A stretch of DNA of 64,000 bases from JAFGDI01 sp963662515 (lineage in GTDB: Bacteria > Planctomycetota > Phycisphaerae > Sedimentisphaerales > SM23-30), in NCBI GenBank assembly GCA_963662515.1, contig OY759675.1:4092001-4156000 (forward strand). Reading direction: 5' to 3'. The position numbers were made by a program, and so were the translations under genes. The notes beneath the pieces were generated by a model. That model did not search any database. It was not told where the DNA came from and was given only the letters and a program-made list of their open reading frames with translations. Below, piece after piece: positions 35,877 through 44,383 of the stretch; the stretch's first letter is position 1, and every line of letters begins with the position of its first letter.

Positions 35877-36497
35877 TTATTTATATAAACCCAGAGTTGA
35901 TATATAATCTTCAACCGCGGGAGGGGTCATACCTGTGATCGACTCACCGGCAGCCAGACGCCGGCGTATTTCAGTTGAAGACTCGCCGGAAAGGGGAATG
36001 TCAATTATATACTTCTGTAATTTATCTATCTGCGACTCAGTAAGTTTGCCAAGTAAATGATCGACCTCAAAACTACTGCCGGGCCGGCCAACTGTTACCA
36101 ATGTGCAAATATCAACCAGCAGTTCGATCTTATACCATTTATCCAGTTGGGCAAAACTATCAGCCCCGATAAGCCAGAATAATTCACAGCTTTGAAACTG
36201 GCTGCGGAAATACCGAACAGTATGCAGGGTGAAACTGGGCGAGTCAAAGCCAATCTCAAAATCACTGACCGCAAAAAGCGGCTCAAACTCAACTGCAAGC
36301 CGTACCATCTCATATCGGTCAGCAGCCGAAGCCATCAACTGACCAGGCTTATGCGGAGGCTTACCGGCAGGTATGAAAATAACCTTATCTACATCAAGAA
36401 TATCAGATGCTTCTCGGGCAATATGCAAATGCCCGTTATGCACCGGGTCAAAACTGCCGCCGTAAAGCATTATTCTCTTGTTAGTGTAGATTGTCAT
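35877..36497 (-). CDS. nadD: Nicotinate-nucleotide adenylyltransferase
   Basis: NadD joins nicotinate mononucleotide and ATP to give deamido-NAD, in the cytoplasm. The nucleotidyltransferase signature GGSFDPVHNGHLHIA is at residues 14-28; FIPAGKPPHK, FWLIGADSFAQLDKW and the C-terminal SSTEIRRRL complete the family set. At 206 residues the length is normal. It is the last gene of a unit with the DUF2905 gene (6-base gap) and the M20 peptidase gene (2-base gap further upstream). The start could be ATG 36497 or the internal ATG nine codons later. Confidence 0.95.
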   Translation of the reverse strand: MTIYTNKRIMLYGGSFDPVHNGHLHIAREASDILDVDKVIFIPAGKPPHKPGQLMASAADRYEMVRLAVEFEPLFAVSDFEIGFDSPSFTLHTVRYFRSQFQSCELFWLIGADSFAQLDKWYKIELLVDICTLVTVGRPGSSFEVDHLLGKLTESQIDKLQKYIIDIPLSGESSTEIRRRLAAGESITGMTPPAVEDYISTLGLYK

Positions 36498-36503
36498 AAT
36501 AAT

Positions 36504-36731
36504 TTATTTTTTAAGCAGCCACATAATGAGGGTCATGATCAGCGATATGAGTATGCATGAGCCAATAGGAATATAAACCCGGAACTTATCATCGCCGAAT
36601 TTGAGATCGCCAGGCATATGGCCGATCCCCAGCTTACTCATGCCAATGAAAGCCGCACCGGCCAAAATCAGCATTAAGCCTACTGCAATAAGAATCTTAC
36701 CAATATCTGAATTTTCAAAATTACCCATCAT
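36504..36731 (-). CDS. DUF2905 small membrane protein
   Basis: This 75-residue protein has two membrane helices (GKILIAVGLMLILAGAAFIGM and YIPIGSCILISLIMTLIMWLL) joined by the family loop LGIGHMPGDLKFGDDKFRVY. That matches DUF2905, a short conserved bacterial family of unknown function. The gene is squeezed between the M20 peptidase and nadD genes with gaps of 2 and 6 bases, so it is part of that operon. Confidence 0.85.
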   Translation of the reverse strand: MMGNFENSDIGKILIAVGLMLILAGAAFIGMSKLGIGHMPGDLKFGDDKFRVYIPIGSCILISLIMTLIMWLLKK

Positions 36732-36733
36732 AC

Positions 36734-37876
36734 TTATAAACTCAGCATGAACTGCTTTAATATCTCTTTGCCGATATTCAACTGTTCAATATCAATATAT
36801 TCATCAACCCGATGGGCCTGAGAGGCCAGTCCAGGGCCAAATACGGCCAGAGGAATACCCATCTGAGCAAAGGCACTGGCATCAGTGGCATAACCTGCGA
36901 CTTTGGTCTTACCGCCCTGAGCTATACTGGCTGCCGCTGCGCTGAGTTTGCTGATCATGTCAGAATTCTGATCTGATTCCATAGCCGCCGCGGCCGATTC
37001 CATAACCGACACATTTATACCAGGTTTAACCTTTGCTCGCAAATATGCCTGTAACTGCTCAGCACACTGAGCGGCTGTAACGCCGGGCAAAGTGCGCCAG
37101 TCAACCTTTATATTACACAGGTCAGGAACTATATTTATCTGCTGACCGCCCTTAATAATAGTTGCCACTACTGTCTCTGTACCCAAAAGCTGATGCTCTG
37201 CCTGACTTTTTTTATCAATAGCAAACTGGCGTATAGCCAGCAAGGTCTCAGCCGCAGTATAAAGAGCGTTATCACCCTTTTCCGGCATAGAGCTATGAAC
37301 GCTGACACCCGGCACATCAATATCAAGACGGGCAACACCCTTATGGGCAAAGATCACATCAAAATTTGTAGGCTCAGCAAAGACCGCACCGGTGAGCCCC
37401 TCTCCGTCCTGATGGGCAAAGTGCAAAGCACCCATCATATTATATTCTTCACCACAACTGGCCAGAATATCTATATCGCAGGGTAGCTGACCAGTGGCAG
37501 CCGCTTCAACTGCCGCCACACAGATCGCCGCCAGCGGTCCTTTATCATCACAAGCGCCCCGGCCATAAATGCGGCCATCTTTAACCAGCGGCTCAAAAGG
37601 CCGGTCCATTCCCTCTACATTGACAGTATCAAGGTGTCCGCAGAATAAATACCGCCGTGATCGGTCTTTGCCGGCTATGCGCACCAGCACATTGGACCGA
37701 CCTGGCGAAACCTCTTTAAGTTCAGGGTCAAAGCCTCTGGCCCGGAACCAATCAGCCAGAAATTGAGCTACCCGCTGTTCGCCAAAAAGACTCTGGTCAT
37801 ATTCCCTTTGACTCTGGGGATTTATACTAGGTATGGCTATTAATTCACTGCATAATTTTTGTGTTTCTGTTATCAT
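36734..37876 (-). CDS. M20-family metallopeptidase (ArgE/DapE type)
   Basis: This enzyme has about 380 residues. M20 members remove acyl or amino-acid groups with two zinc ions; ArgE and DapE are the best known. Visible metal-site motifs are FCGHLDTVNVEG, GACDDKGPLAA and SCGEEYNMMGALH; the dimerisation domain (HKGVARLDIDVPGVSVHSSMPEKGD) lies in the middle, and the last ligand is in FGPGLASQAHRVDEYI. The ATG at 37876 with GGTG upstream is preferred over 37897. Substrate cannot be set: acetylornithine, succinyl-diaminopimelate or a dipeptide are all possible. No arg or dap genes are nearby. Confidence 0.88.
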   Translation of the reverse strand: MITETQKLCSELIAIPSINPQSQREYDQSLFGEQRVAQFLADWFRARGFDPELKEVSPGRSNVLVRIAGKDRSRRYLFCGHLDTVNVEGMDRPFEPLVKDGRIYGRGACDDKGPLAAICVAAVEAAATGQLPCDIDILASCGEEYNMMGALHFAHQDGEGLTGAVFAEPTNFDVIFAHKGVARLDIDVPGVSVHSSMPEKGDNALYTAAETLLAIRQFAIDKKSQAEHQLLGTETVVATIIKGGQQINIVPDLCNIKVDWRTLPGVTAAQCAEQLQAYLRAKVKPGINVSVMESAAAAMESDQNSDMISKLSAAAASIAQGGKTKVAGYATDASAFAQMGIPLAVFGPGLASQAHRVDEYIDIEQLNIGKEILKQFMLSL

Positions 37877-37930
37877 AGTACACCATTTTAACCACATTCA
37901 TTCCCGCATGCAAGAGAGTAAACCATAAAC

Positions 37931-37972
37931 AAAAAAGTGCAGCTTAGAGCAAAACTCACCCTAAGACTGCAC
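37931..37972 (-). terminator. Terminator of the phage-head island
   Basis: On the minus strand, GTGCAGTCTTAG pairs with CTAAGCTGCAC (one bulge), followed by TTTTTT. It follows the lipoprotein gene by about 20 bases and ends the portal-to-lipoprotein transcript. Confidence 0.85.
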
Positions 37973-37990
37973 CAGAGTTTACCGACATTA

Positions 37991-38422
37991 TCATTTAACC
38001 GTTCGTCGTTTGGCTGCACCAAAATATTGACCGCCGGCTGCACCACTAATCAAACTGATAATAACTACCAGCACATCAAGCCAGGCACTGCCATTAGCGG
38101 TAAACTGACTTTGGTTCATTGCCTCATCAGCTATTTTGTCCGCTTCACCATTCAAAAGCGAATCTATATCGCTCTGCGGTACAGGGTCAGGCATACCATA
38201 ATCAGCAACTACCGCCTGGCTCTGATTTTGGGCCAACAGTGCCAGGGCAGACAATTGCTCATTTGCCTGCTCCTGCTGTGTCTGCTGGTGAATTGCTGCC
38301 GTAGTCTTATGCAGCAGCCAGGCATTTTGCTTTTGCGCCTGACTGGGGGCAAGACGAACAAGGCCGCAGCCGCCCAGCGTCGTAACGACAAGGAACAATA
38401 TCATACATTTCAAGATAACCAT
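37991..38422 (-). CDS. Small lipoprotein with C-terminal membrane helix, phage island
   Basis: This 143-residue protein has a lipoprotein signal peptide with lipobox LGGC (Cys 19). The middle is a Gln/Ala-rich helix (HQQTQQEQANEQLSALALLAQNQSQ), probably coiled-coil. Near the C-terminus is a hydrophobic stretch (SAWLDVLVVIISLISGAAGGQYF) and a basic end. A lipid anchor plus a membrane helix recalls phage spanin- or holin-like architecture, but no sequence family is recognised. It is the last gene of the phage-head island, 3 bases after the connector-like gene. Confidence 0.6.
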   Translation of the reverse strand: MVILKCMILFLVVTTLGGCGLVRLAPSQAQKQNAWLLHKTTAAIHQQTQQEQANEQLSALALLAQNQSQAVVADYGMPDPVPQSDIDSLLNGEADKIADEAMNQSQFTANGSAWLDVLVVIISLISGAAGGQYFGAAKRRTVK

Positions 38423-38425
38423 AAT

Positions 38426-39061
38426 TCACATCCTTTCCATTATAATAGAATTTCCTGCAATAGACTCATCAGGCTGCTGGTCACCATCAGCATCCAGTAA
38501 CACCTCAAATCCGCAGCGAGCCTCATCAAACAATTTGCGGTAATAATGCGACTTAGACCAGTATAATTCGCTCTGGCCATCAGCGATAGCAGCACCGGCA
38601 TAACAGGCAGAGAGAACTGCAAATACACAACTCTGACGCAACTGTCGGATATTACTTATTTCCGACTCACGACCAATAAGACCATATTTGGCCAGGAGAG
38701 CATAACTGACCTCTTCGATCAGCGGCGTATATGATACGACAGCATAATCCAGATTGGCAAAGCTGCCTACCGGAACAGGGCCACTGCTCTCATCTGGCCT
38801 GACAATAGAAACGACCAACTGACCACCCAGGCCAACAGATACGATCTCACAACATAAGCTCAAACCTGCCAGTGTATTCCAGAGATACAAAACACAACCG
38901 GGCTCTACTCCGTTTAATAGAAACACATTATCACTGGCAGTAAAATCAGTAGCGTTAATTACGCCGCCAGTGCCGCGACATATATAACGCTCAGTAAGAG
39001 CGGAATCGGAAAATAATTTCGGCTCCCACTTGAACAGATCAACATCTTTGCATAATAACAT
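38426..39061 (-). CDS. Putative phage head-tail connector-like protein
   Basis: This protein has about 211 residues from ATG 39061, with GAGGTG five bases upstream. The N-terminal half is beta-rich (FLLNGVEPGCVLYLWNTLAGLSLCCEIVSV), and the C-terminal half is helical with SNIRQLRQSCVFAVLSACYAGA and LYWSKSHYYRKLFDEARCGFEVLLDADGD. The last part is typical of small adaptor proteins in phage head modules. It lies directly after the major capsid gene, where head completion or connector genes normally sit. The role rests on position and fold pattern; no named family was recognised. Confidence 0.55.
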   Translation of the reverse strand: MLLCKDVDLFKWEPKLFSDSALTERYICRGTGGVINATDFTASDNVFLLNGVEPGCVLYLWNTLAGLSLCCEIVSVGLGGQLVVSIVRPDESSGPVPVGSFANLDYAVVSYTPLIEEVSYALLAKYGLIGRESEISNIRQLRQSCVFAVLSACYAGAAIADGQSELYWSKSHYYRKLFDEARCGFEVLLDADGDQQPDESIAGNSIIMERM

Positions 39062-39125
39062 AATACACCTCAATATATAAGGTCGTGCAAGACCAGGATG
39101 CCCTGCACGACTGGATAAGGATCGA

Positions 39126-40280
39126 TCAATCTACACTAAGGCCTCTTAAATAGCCATGCGCCTCTTCATTTTTCAATTCGAGAGTATATTCACCGATCAA
39201 TTGCCCACTTTCGTAATCACCAGTTGAGGCCAGCGGTTTAAAGTGGAAATTGCGTCCTGCCAGCGGCAATACGCTCACCCTGCCGCTATCGAGGAAGAGT
39301 ACCATATCTTTAGGCAGCCAACGACAGAGAACGACACGACACAAGCCATAATCACTTTCATAATAGCTGACCAGAGAACTGACCGTCCGGTCCTGAGGCT
39401 GATACACTCTCGCACCATTAAGCATATTATTTAATCTTCGTTTCTGATAACCATTAACAACAATGGTATCAATGCCGGAATTACTGTTCTCCCAAATACG
39501 CCTCAGAACGCAGTTGAGCATCTCTTCGTTAAGCTCATTACCGGACGGTAACCCACTATCACCCACATGCAGAGCATTAGTAGATATATGCTGCACTATG
39601 CCCTTCATTGTTCGACGGCCCGTACTACTGCCATGCGGGTTATCAACCGTCTGGCCGCCATTTATAACAATATTTTCCAGATCTCTGATCAGTTCGCGCA
39701 AACGCTCCTGCTTTTGATAGTCAAACTCATCATCGAGACCATGCTGACGAGAGGCGATATTACTGCCGGAGACTTCAACTGCGGCAGTGAGTATCTGGGT
39801 AAAGTTTCCACACCTGCGTCGATTAGTAAAACGAACATTATCTTTCTCTGATCCTTCAAGGGCAGCATTTCCAAGTATATTGATCACACTGCCGTCTTCC
39901 AGTGATTCAGGAGTTGTGCCGGCATAACCGCGAACAACACTGAGGTTACTGCCTGTGACCACCTGAACCAGCATCAGTTCACTACTGCCTTCAATCTGCA
40001 ATTGATCGCCAATACGGAACTTACTACCATTATCAACATTGAATATGGTTGTTGTCATTGGATTAGATATATTAGCATCTACTATCTCAGACTTATTGGT
40101 TAGCAGAGAATCTTCGACCCATTCGTGATATATGCTCATCGCCTCTCGGCCTGGATCACCCAGCAAATCGAGTAGCGGCGTTTCATAAGGCGAGACGATA
40201 CCAATAATATCACTCACATCTTCACATAATTCTGGTAATGCCAGACCTGCTGTATAGGTTGCTTTTCCTGTAAATGACAT
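39126..40280 (-). CDS. Phage major capsid protein (SU10-like, DUF5309 type)
   Basis: This 384-residue protein starts TGKATYTAGLALPELCEDVSDIIGIVSPYETPLL-like (about residues 4-37), a pattern I associate with the SU10-type major capsid protein family (HK97 fold). Later parts carry the expected long spine helix (DEFDYQKQERLRELIRDLENIVINGG), a peripheral domain with NELNEEMLNCVLRRIWENSNSGIDTIVVNGYQKRRLNNML, and a beta-rich C-terminus. The length is normal for this family. It sits between a scaffold-like gene and a connector-like gene, as in phage genomes. There is no separate protease gene. Confidence 0.82.
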   Translation of the reverse strand: MSFTGKATYTAGLALPELCEDVSDIIGIVSPYETPLLDLLGDPGREAMSIYHEWVEDSLLTNKSEIVDANISNPMTTTIFNVDNGSKFRIGDQLQIEGSSELMLVQVVTGSNLSVVRGYAGTTPESLEDGSVINILGNAALEGSEKDNVRFTNRRRCGNFTQILTAAVEVSGSNIASRQHGLDDEFDYQKQERLRELIRDLENIVINGGQTVDNPHGSSTGRRTMKGIVQHISTNALHVGDSGLPSGNELNEEMLNCVLRRIWENSNSGIDTIVVNGYQKRRLNNMLNGARVYQPQDRTVSSLVSYYESDYGLCRVVLCRWLPKDMVLFLDSGRVSVLPLAGRNFHFKPLASTGDYESGQLIGEYTLELKNEEAHGYLRGLSVD

Positions 40281-40328
40281 AGGACACTTCCTTTCCTGTA
40301 AATGTTGTATGATTTGAATTAAAAGACA

Positions 40329-40739
40329 TTACTTACGATTTAGCAATGCCCGTCTGAGTCGGAGATACTCATAGAGATCACGACGATTACCACTTTGAGC
40401 TGCCTGTTGAGAAGCTACCTTGAGTCTGGCCTGACTATTGTCAGTATGCACCGACCTGACCCCGGCAGTAGGACCGGGCATCGCTCCGGGCTTTGCGGCA
40501 AATAAATACGGCTTGTCTTGCCTGAGCTGTTCTGCCGCCGCTTTAGCATCTTGCCCGTCATCAGCCAGCTTTAATGCAGCATCGAGGTCAATTACCCCAC
40601 ATCTGGTAAGCTCAACCGAAAGCTCACGCACAAATTCGGCACCAGCCAGTTTTGCCTGCGTTTCTGCCAGTTGGGTCTGCAAGTCATCTACCTGCTGCTC
40701 ATTGACAGCATCATCATTAATTACATCTTCATTTGACAT
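40329..40739 (-). CDS. Putative phage scaffolding protein
   Basis: This 136-residue acidic protein has an N-terminal Asp/Glu/Asn-rich stretch and a coiled-coil (EQQVDDLQTQLAETQAKLAGAEF), then a helical domain (ELTRCGVIDLDAALKLADDGQDAKAAAEQL) and a basic C-terminus (YEYLRLRRALLNRK). Small size, coiled-coil and position directly before the major capsid gene fit a scaffold. The DAALKLADDG segment is common in phage scaffold proteins. It is 49 bases upstream of the capsid gene. Confidence 0.65.
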   Translation of the reverse strand: MSNEDVINDDAVNEQQVDDLQTQLAETQAKLAGAEFVRELSVELTRCGVIDLDAALKLADDGQDAKAAAEQLRQDKPYLFAAKPGAMPGPTAGVRSVHTDNSQARLKVASQQAAQSGNRRDLYEYLRLRRALLNRK

Positions 40740-40835
40740 AGTACCACCTGCCTTTCTGTAAGAGTTTATTGTTGTATAATTTACTCAGAGTTGCATCTGC
40801 GGCTTATTTGAATTCCCGTTTCAGCTTCTGGCGTT

Positions 40836-40875
40836 TTAATCTCAAGTCCCGATAGATCGGGACTGCTTGAGCTAC
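40836..40875. repeat. Single hairpin element at the end of the portal gene
   Basis: AATCTCAAG-TCCCGAT-AG-ATCGGGACTG-CTTGAGCTACCT is a hairpin with an extended inner stem. The conserved AGCTACCT end touches the portal gene stop (TAG, 40876-40878). It is the same family as 21919-24079. Confidence 0.65.
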
Positions 40876-42369
40876 CTAGTAGCCGATCTCTTTCAGCACT
40901 TGCTCAGCGGGTACGCCTAATTCCTGCTTGAGCTTTGCTTCCTGTAATATTTCGGTAATATTTTCTGGTAGAGGATTGGGCCAGTGAATTTCGATCTCTC
41001 GCTCCTGAGGACTATTGGGAAACACACCTGACTTATCAAGTGCCAGTAAAATCAGACGGGACATATCAGCTATGCCCTTGCCGTAGCATTGTCTCTTTCT
41101 TTGATTTTTTGCCAGAATACCCATCAGCGTTATCTTCAAAGCAACGGCACTGGTGAGATTTCCGATCCGATTACGAATTATCCCGGCAGCGATCGCTGCA
41201 ACACCGCTGGACTTTTCCAGGGCATCACGGATCTGCTGTATATGCTCACTCTCGGCAGGACTGCCATCATCACCGCCAAACTCATCGATCTTTGCATCAG
41301 GGTTACTGGTATTCCACATAACACCCGGACCTACGGGGAGCTTATTGAAATTATCAATACCCTTGCCCAGATACATTTTAAAGCTCTGCAGAGTAATGCG
41401 ACTGGCCCGGTCACTGAGCCTGGTATTAAGTTCATCCTGCAATGGTATGAGCGGTTCAACATCACTGCGGCCTTCATACTGATAGGGGATTGCCATATTT
41501 TGGATATGTACTACCGGCAGACAACCCAGAGGATTAACCCCTTGGCCAACCAGCTCATCTTCCTGATAACGCTGCCAGCAGTCAGGAGAAATGACTTCAA
41601 GACAGCGACTCTCACGCAATTGCCTGCTATCTGCTGATAAAAGACTGCTGCGTTCATCGGAAAGCTCGTTATGCCGCTTGTAATAATACTGTATATAATA
41701 ATCTATCTTGCGATAGTTATTTTCATTAAGGACTGGCAGACTGCGTACAGGTTCGATCGCCTCTAATATAATTTTGCCTGCTTTCCCGGCAACTGTAGCT
41801 ATTGCTTCAGGCCCGAAACCTTCGGCATCTGCCAGTCCAGTTTCAAACAGCTCATCAGTACGGACAATCACATCGACAAATCCGTAAACACTGCCAAGTA
41901 AGGCAAGCTGTTGAAAGAATAAAATACCACCATTACACTCAAACACATTATTCAATATTGCTTCTATCTCCTGGGCCCGCTTGCGGTCAGGTAATTTTGA
42001 AGTGATCGTAAATTTTCGGCCAAAAAGGAAATCGACTATAGTTTCGATCCGCCAGGCGATATCGTTTTCAATTACGATCTCTTTGCGTCGTATCTCAGTG
42101 TTGTCGCTGCCGGTTTGGACAGTACCCCAGAAACTTCTCCTTACGCCAGTAACCCTCACCGGCAAACCATATTCCTGGGTCTGGACATAAGGGCGATCAG
42201 AATTACTGCCGGCACTTAACCTGGCTGGCAACAGATCATTCTGATAATAACTCCATAATCGTTCATAATGCACTGCACGAGTGAGATATTGTTCACCAGT
42301 AAGCCAGTAAACATAATCTTCGTTGAGTTTCATGCCGGTACTATTGAATATACTAAAGTCAAATGCCAT
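40876..42369 (-). CDS. Phage portal protein
   Basis: This 497-residue protein has features of dodecameric phage portals. The N-terminal clip and stem part includes YLTRAVHYERLWSYYQND, then NDIAWRIETIVDFLFGRKFTITS, a wing region, and QALIPLQDELNTRLSDRASRITLQSFKM-like helices (about 310-345), followed by PVGPGVMWN and the crown helix. The C-terminus (PENITEILQEAKLKQELGVPAEQVLKEIGY) is typical of portals of the SPP1 gp6 type. It is the first gene of the island. No terminase gene lies upstream; the neighbour in that direction is a LolD-like ATPase operon that ends in its own terminator. Confidence 0.8.
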   Translation of the reverse strand: MAFDFSIFNSTGMKLNEDYVYWLTGEQYLTRAVHYERLWSYYQNDLLPARLSAGSNSDRPYVQTQEYGLPVRVTGVRRSFWGTVQTGSDNTEIRRKEIVIENDIAWRIETIVDFLFGRKFTITSKLPDRKRAQEIEAILNNVFECNGGILFFQQLALLGSVYGFVDVIVRTDELFETGLADAEGFGPEAIATVAGKAGKIILEAIEPVRSLPVLNENNYRKIDYYIQYYYKRHNELSDERSSLLSADSRQLRESRCLEVISPDCWQRYQEDELVGQGVNPLGCLPVVHIQNMAIPYQYEGRSDVEPLIPLQDELNTRLSDRASRITLQSFKMYLGKGIDNFNKLPVGPGVMWNTSNPDAKIDEFGGDDGSPAESEHIQQIRDALEKSSGVAAIAAGIIRNRIGNLTSAVALKITLMGILAKNQRKRQCYGKGIADMSRLILLALDKSGVFPNSPQEREIEIHWPNPLPENITEILQEAKLKQELGVPAEQVLKEIGY

Positions 42370-42486
42370 AATTTCACCTCTGCAACTATTATCAGTTTTA
42401 GCTTATGGTTCAGGTTTATAACTCTTGCCATTACAGCTACTGGCTGGAAAGTGAGATGAGATCTAAAAGGCATTTAAAAAGGAAAA

Positions 42487-42517
42487 ATCCCATAACTACT
42501 TGTAATAGCTATGGGAT
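42487..42517 (-). terminator. Terminator of the recO operon
   Basis: On the minus strand, ATCCCATAGCTA pairs with TAGTTATGGGAT, followed by TTTTCC. It is about 70 bases after the stop of the ABC ATPase gene and insulates the phage island from the recO operon. Confidence 0.8.
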
Positions 42518-42588
42518 AAAATTATTTTTAGAATTTCGGAATTATATATTATAAAAGTTAAAAGTGAGATGTTTTTTCGGCATAGCCG

Positions 42589-43254
42589 CTATCGTTTTAA
42601 TTCGAGGCGACGGTCCATCTCACCGGCAATGTTCATATCATGTGTAACCAAAATGATCGCAGTACCCTGACTGCTGCTGAGCTTACAGAGCAGGTCTATA
42701 ACCATTTTGGCATTTTTACTGTCAAGTGAGCCAGTCGGCTCATCGGCCAGAATAACTGACGGGGTGTTCATAAATGCCCGCGCCAAAGCCACACGCTGAC
42801 ACTGCCCGCCAGACATTTGACCAGGGAAATGATCTGCATATCGGTCAAGGCCAACGGCAGTGAGTAATTCATCAGCCCGCTTGCGATGGCCATCTGATAT
42901 CTTACCAGAAGCAAGTGCCCCCAGCAGAACATTCTCTCGTGCAGTACACTGCTTTAAGAGATTATGCTCCTGAAAGACAATCCCGATATTATCTCGGCGA
43001 TAACGACTCTGTCGGGCATCATTAAACTGTAAAATATCTTCTGCGTTAAACAATACCTGCCCGGCGGTTGGCTCATCCAACAGGCCAATGATATTTAGCA
43101 ATGTCGTCTTGCCGCTACCCGATGGCCCGACCACCGCCAACATTTCGCCTGACGAAAGAGAAAAACTGATAGAATCCAGTACCATCTCAGGCTCAACACC
43201 ATCTGGGGCCGGATAGCTCTTACTTACATTGACGAGTTCTAATATGTTATTCAT
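42589..43254 (-). CDS. LolD-like ABC transporter ATPase
   Basis: This protein has about 221 residues. Walker A is GPSGSGKTTLLN, the signature MSGGQCQRVALARAF, Walker B PSVILADEPTGSLDS, and the switch His is in LVTHD. The pattern matches the LolD/MacB group that powers lipoprotein release or peptide export. ATG 43254 is fixed by an ATGA overlap with the stop of the zinc-ribbon gene (43253-43251), implying coupled translation; the longer 43287 start is rejected. No permease gene follows, so the partner must be encoded elsewhere. Confidence 0.88.
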   Translation of the reverse strand: MNNILELVNVSKSYPAPDGVEPEMVLDSISFSLSSGEMLAVVGPSGSGKTTLLNIIGLLDEPTAGQVLFNAEDILQFNDARQSRYRRDNIGIVFQEHNLLKQCTARENVLLGALASGKISDGHRKRADELLTAVGLDRYADHFPGQMSGGQCQRVALARAFMNTPSVILADEPTGSLDSKNAKMVIDLLCKLSSSQGTAIILVTHDMNIAGEMDRRLELKR

Positions 43255-43532
43255 ATAGCCAGACCTATTACAACAAAGATCACACATAATATTATTACGA
43301 TCAGAAAAATCCTGGCCAGCAGCTTATTTTTAGGTGCAAATGTACCATGTCGCAGATAGCGGAACATAATATCGCCGCAATAGGGACAGGAATCATTATC
43401 GCTATATACCTGCCTGCCGCACTTTGGACATTCAATAACCTCATCTTCAAATCGGACCGGGTCACGATAATCATCGGTATCTTCTATATCAGGACCAACC
43501 GCCCCATCTTCATCATATTTATCATTATACAT
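43251..43532 (-). CDS. Zinc-ribbon membrane protein
   Basis: This 93-residue protein has an acidic N-terminus (DEDGAVGPDIEDTDDYRD), a zinc ribbon (CPKCG and CPYCG, about residues 35-55), and one C-terminal membrane helix (IFLIVIILCVIFVVIGLAI). It is tail-anchored with the ribbon in the cytoplasm. It starts three bases after the recO stop (TAATTATG) and overlaps the LolD-like gene by four bases, so all three are one operon. Function unknown. Confidence 0.75.
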   Translation of the reverse strand: MYNDKYDEDGAVGPDIEDTDDYRDPVRFEDEVIECPKCGRQVYSDNDSCPYCGDIMFRYLRHGTFAPKNKLLARIFLIVIILCVIFVVIGLAI

Positions 43533-43534
43533 AA

Positions 43535-44290
43535 TTATTTCCTGTTCATCCTGGCCAGAAGCAGACTATTAAGAAAGCCCATTACTTTGCCTGGCCGGCC
43601 GGTTATTGCACGCTTATGATAGCAGAGCAGGCCATGTGCTTTTATGATTATATCAGCATAACCCTCAGCTGGCAACAAACCTTTGCGGAGCAGGTCAACG
43701 ACCTTCTTTTCAGTAAGCCGCTTTTCTTCAACTGAAGGACAGCAGCCATCGCAGACCAGACCACCGGCTGAGCTACTGAAATATGGATGGGCCAGTGAAT
43801 CTGTTTCACCACCGCACAGGCAGCAGCAGTCAAGACAAGGCTGATGCCCGGTATTTTTCATTAGATACTGTTCATAATTCAGCATAACATCAGGTGCCGG
43901 ATCGCCAGCTTCCAGACGAGATAGTGACCTACTGAGCGATTCGAATAATTCCGGGTGCGGGTCCATATCTTCGGTCATATCGGCAGTGAACTCCGCCAGA
44001 AAGAGGGCACTATTCAAAGCCAGCAGATCAGCACGCAAGCCAACAAAAGAATTCTCGAGATAAAAATTGGTCAGCGTCCCCAGCTCGGAACTGCCTCGTG
44101 GTGGAATATAATCAGCAGCTCCGAGATAGAGCAGATCGAAACCGCCACTAAAGCCGCCCTTTTCCCGCCGGGCACCCTTGGCGATCCCCCGCAACTTGCC
44201 ATGCTCAGCACTAAATAAGGTAACTATCTGACTGCTCTCAGAATAGGTAACCTTACCCAGGCATATAACTTTATCGGAAAATGGTTTCAT
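43535..44290 (-). CDS. recO: DNA repair protein RecO
   Basis: RecO helps load RecA and anneal DNA during recombinational repair. The protein has 251 residues, the normal length. The N-terminal OB fold starts DKVICLGKVTYSESSQIVTLFSAEHGKLRGIAKGARR. Helical regions follow. The C-terminal part has a Cys cluster (CLDCCCLCGG, then CDGCCP) that probably binds zinc, as in many RecO proteins. The start is ATG 44290. Directly upstream is one of two 87-bp direct repeats (44297-44383), so the native promoter may have been displaced or supplied by the repeat. Confidence 0.92.
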   Translation of the reverse strand: MKPFSDKVICLGKVTYSESSQIVTLFSAEHGKLRGIAKGARREKGGFSGGFDLLYLGAADYIPPRGSSELGTLTNFYLENSFVGLRADLLALNSALFLAEFTADMTEDMDPHPELFESLSRSLSRLEAGDPAPDVMLNYEQYLMKNTGHQPCLDCCCLCGGETDSLAHPYFSSSAGGLVCDGCCPSVEEKRLTEKKVVDLLRKGLLPAEGYADIIIKAHGLLCYHKRAITGRPGKVMGFLNSLLLARMNRK

Positions 44291-44296
44291 ATTTTT

Positions 44297-44383
44297 TTTT
44301 AACGCAAAGTCGCCAAGCCGCGGGGTCGCAACGATACCTTACCCTTCGCGTCTTAGCGCCCTCGCGCCTTTGCGTTTAAAAAT
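44297..44383. repeat. 87-bp direct repeat, copy 1 (next to recO)
   Basis: This begins TTTTAACGCAAAGTCGCC and ends GCGCCTTTGCGTTTAAAAAT. The ends are inverted (AACGCAAAG / CTTTGCGTT). It differs from copy 2 at only a few positions. It lies between the recO start and the stop of the GxxExxY gene with no spare bases. Confidence 0.85.

Noticed and set aside
37991..42369. Complete prophage
   Set aside because: There is no integrase, terminase, tail, lysis or repressor gene, and the flanks are ordinary chromosomal genes.
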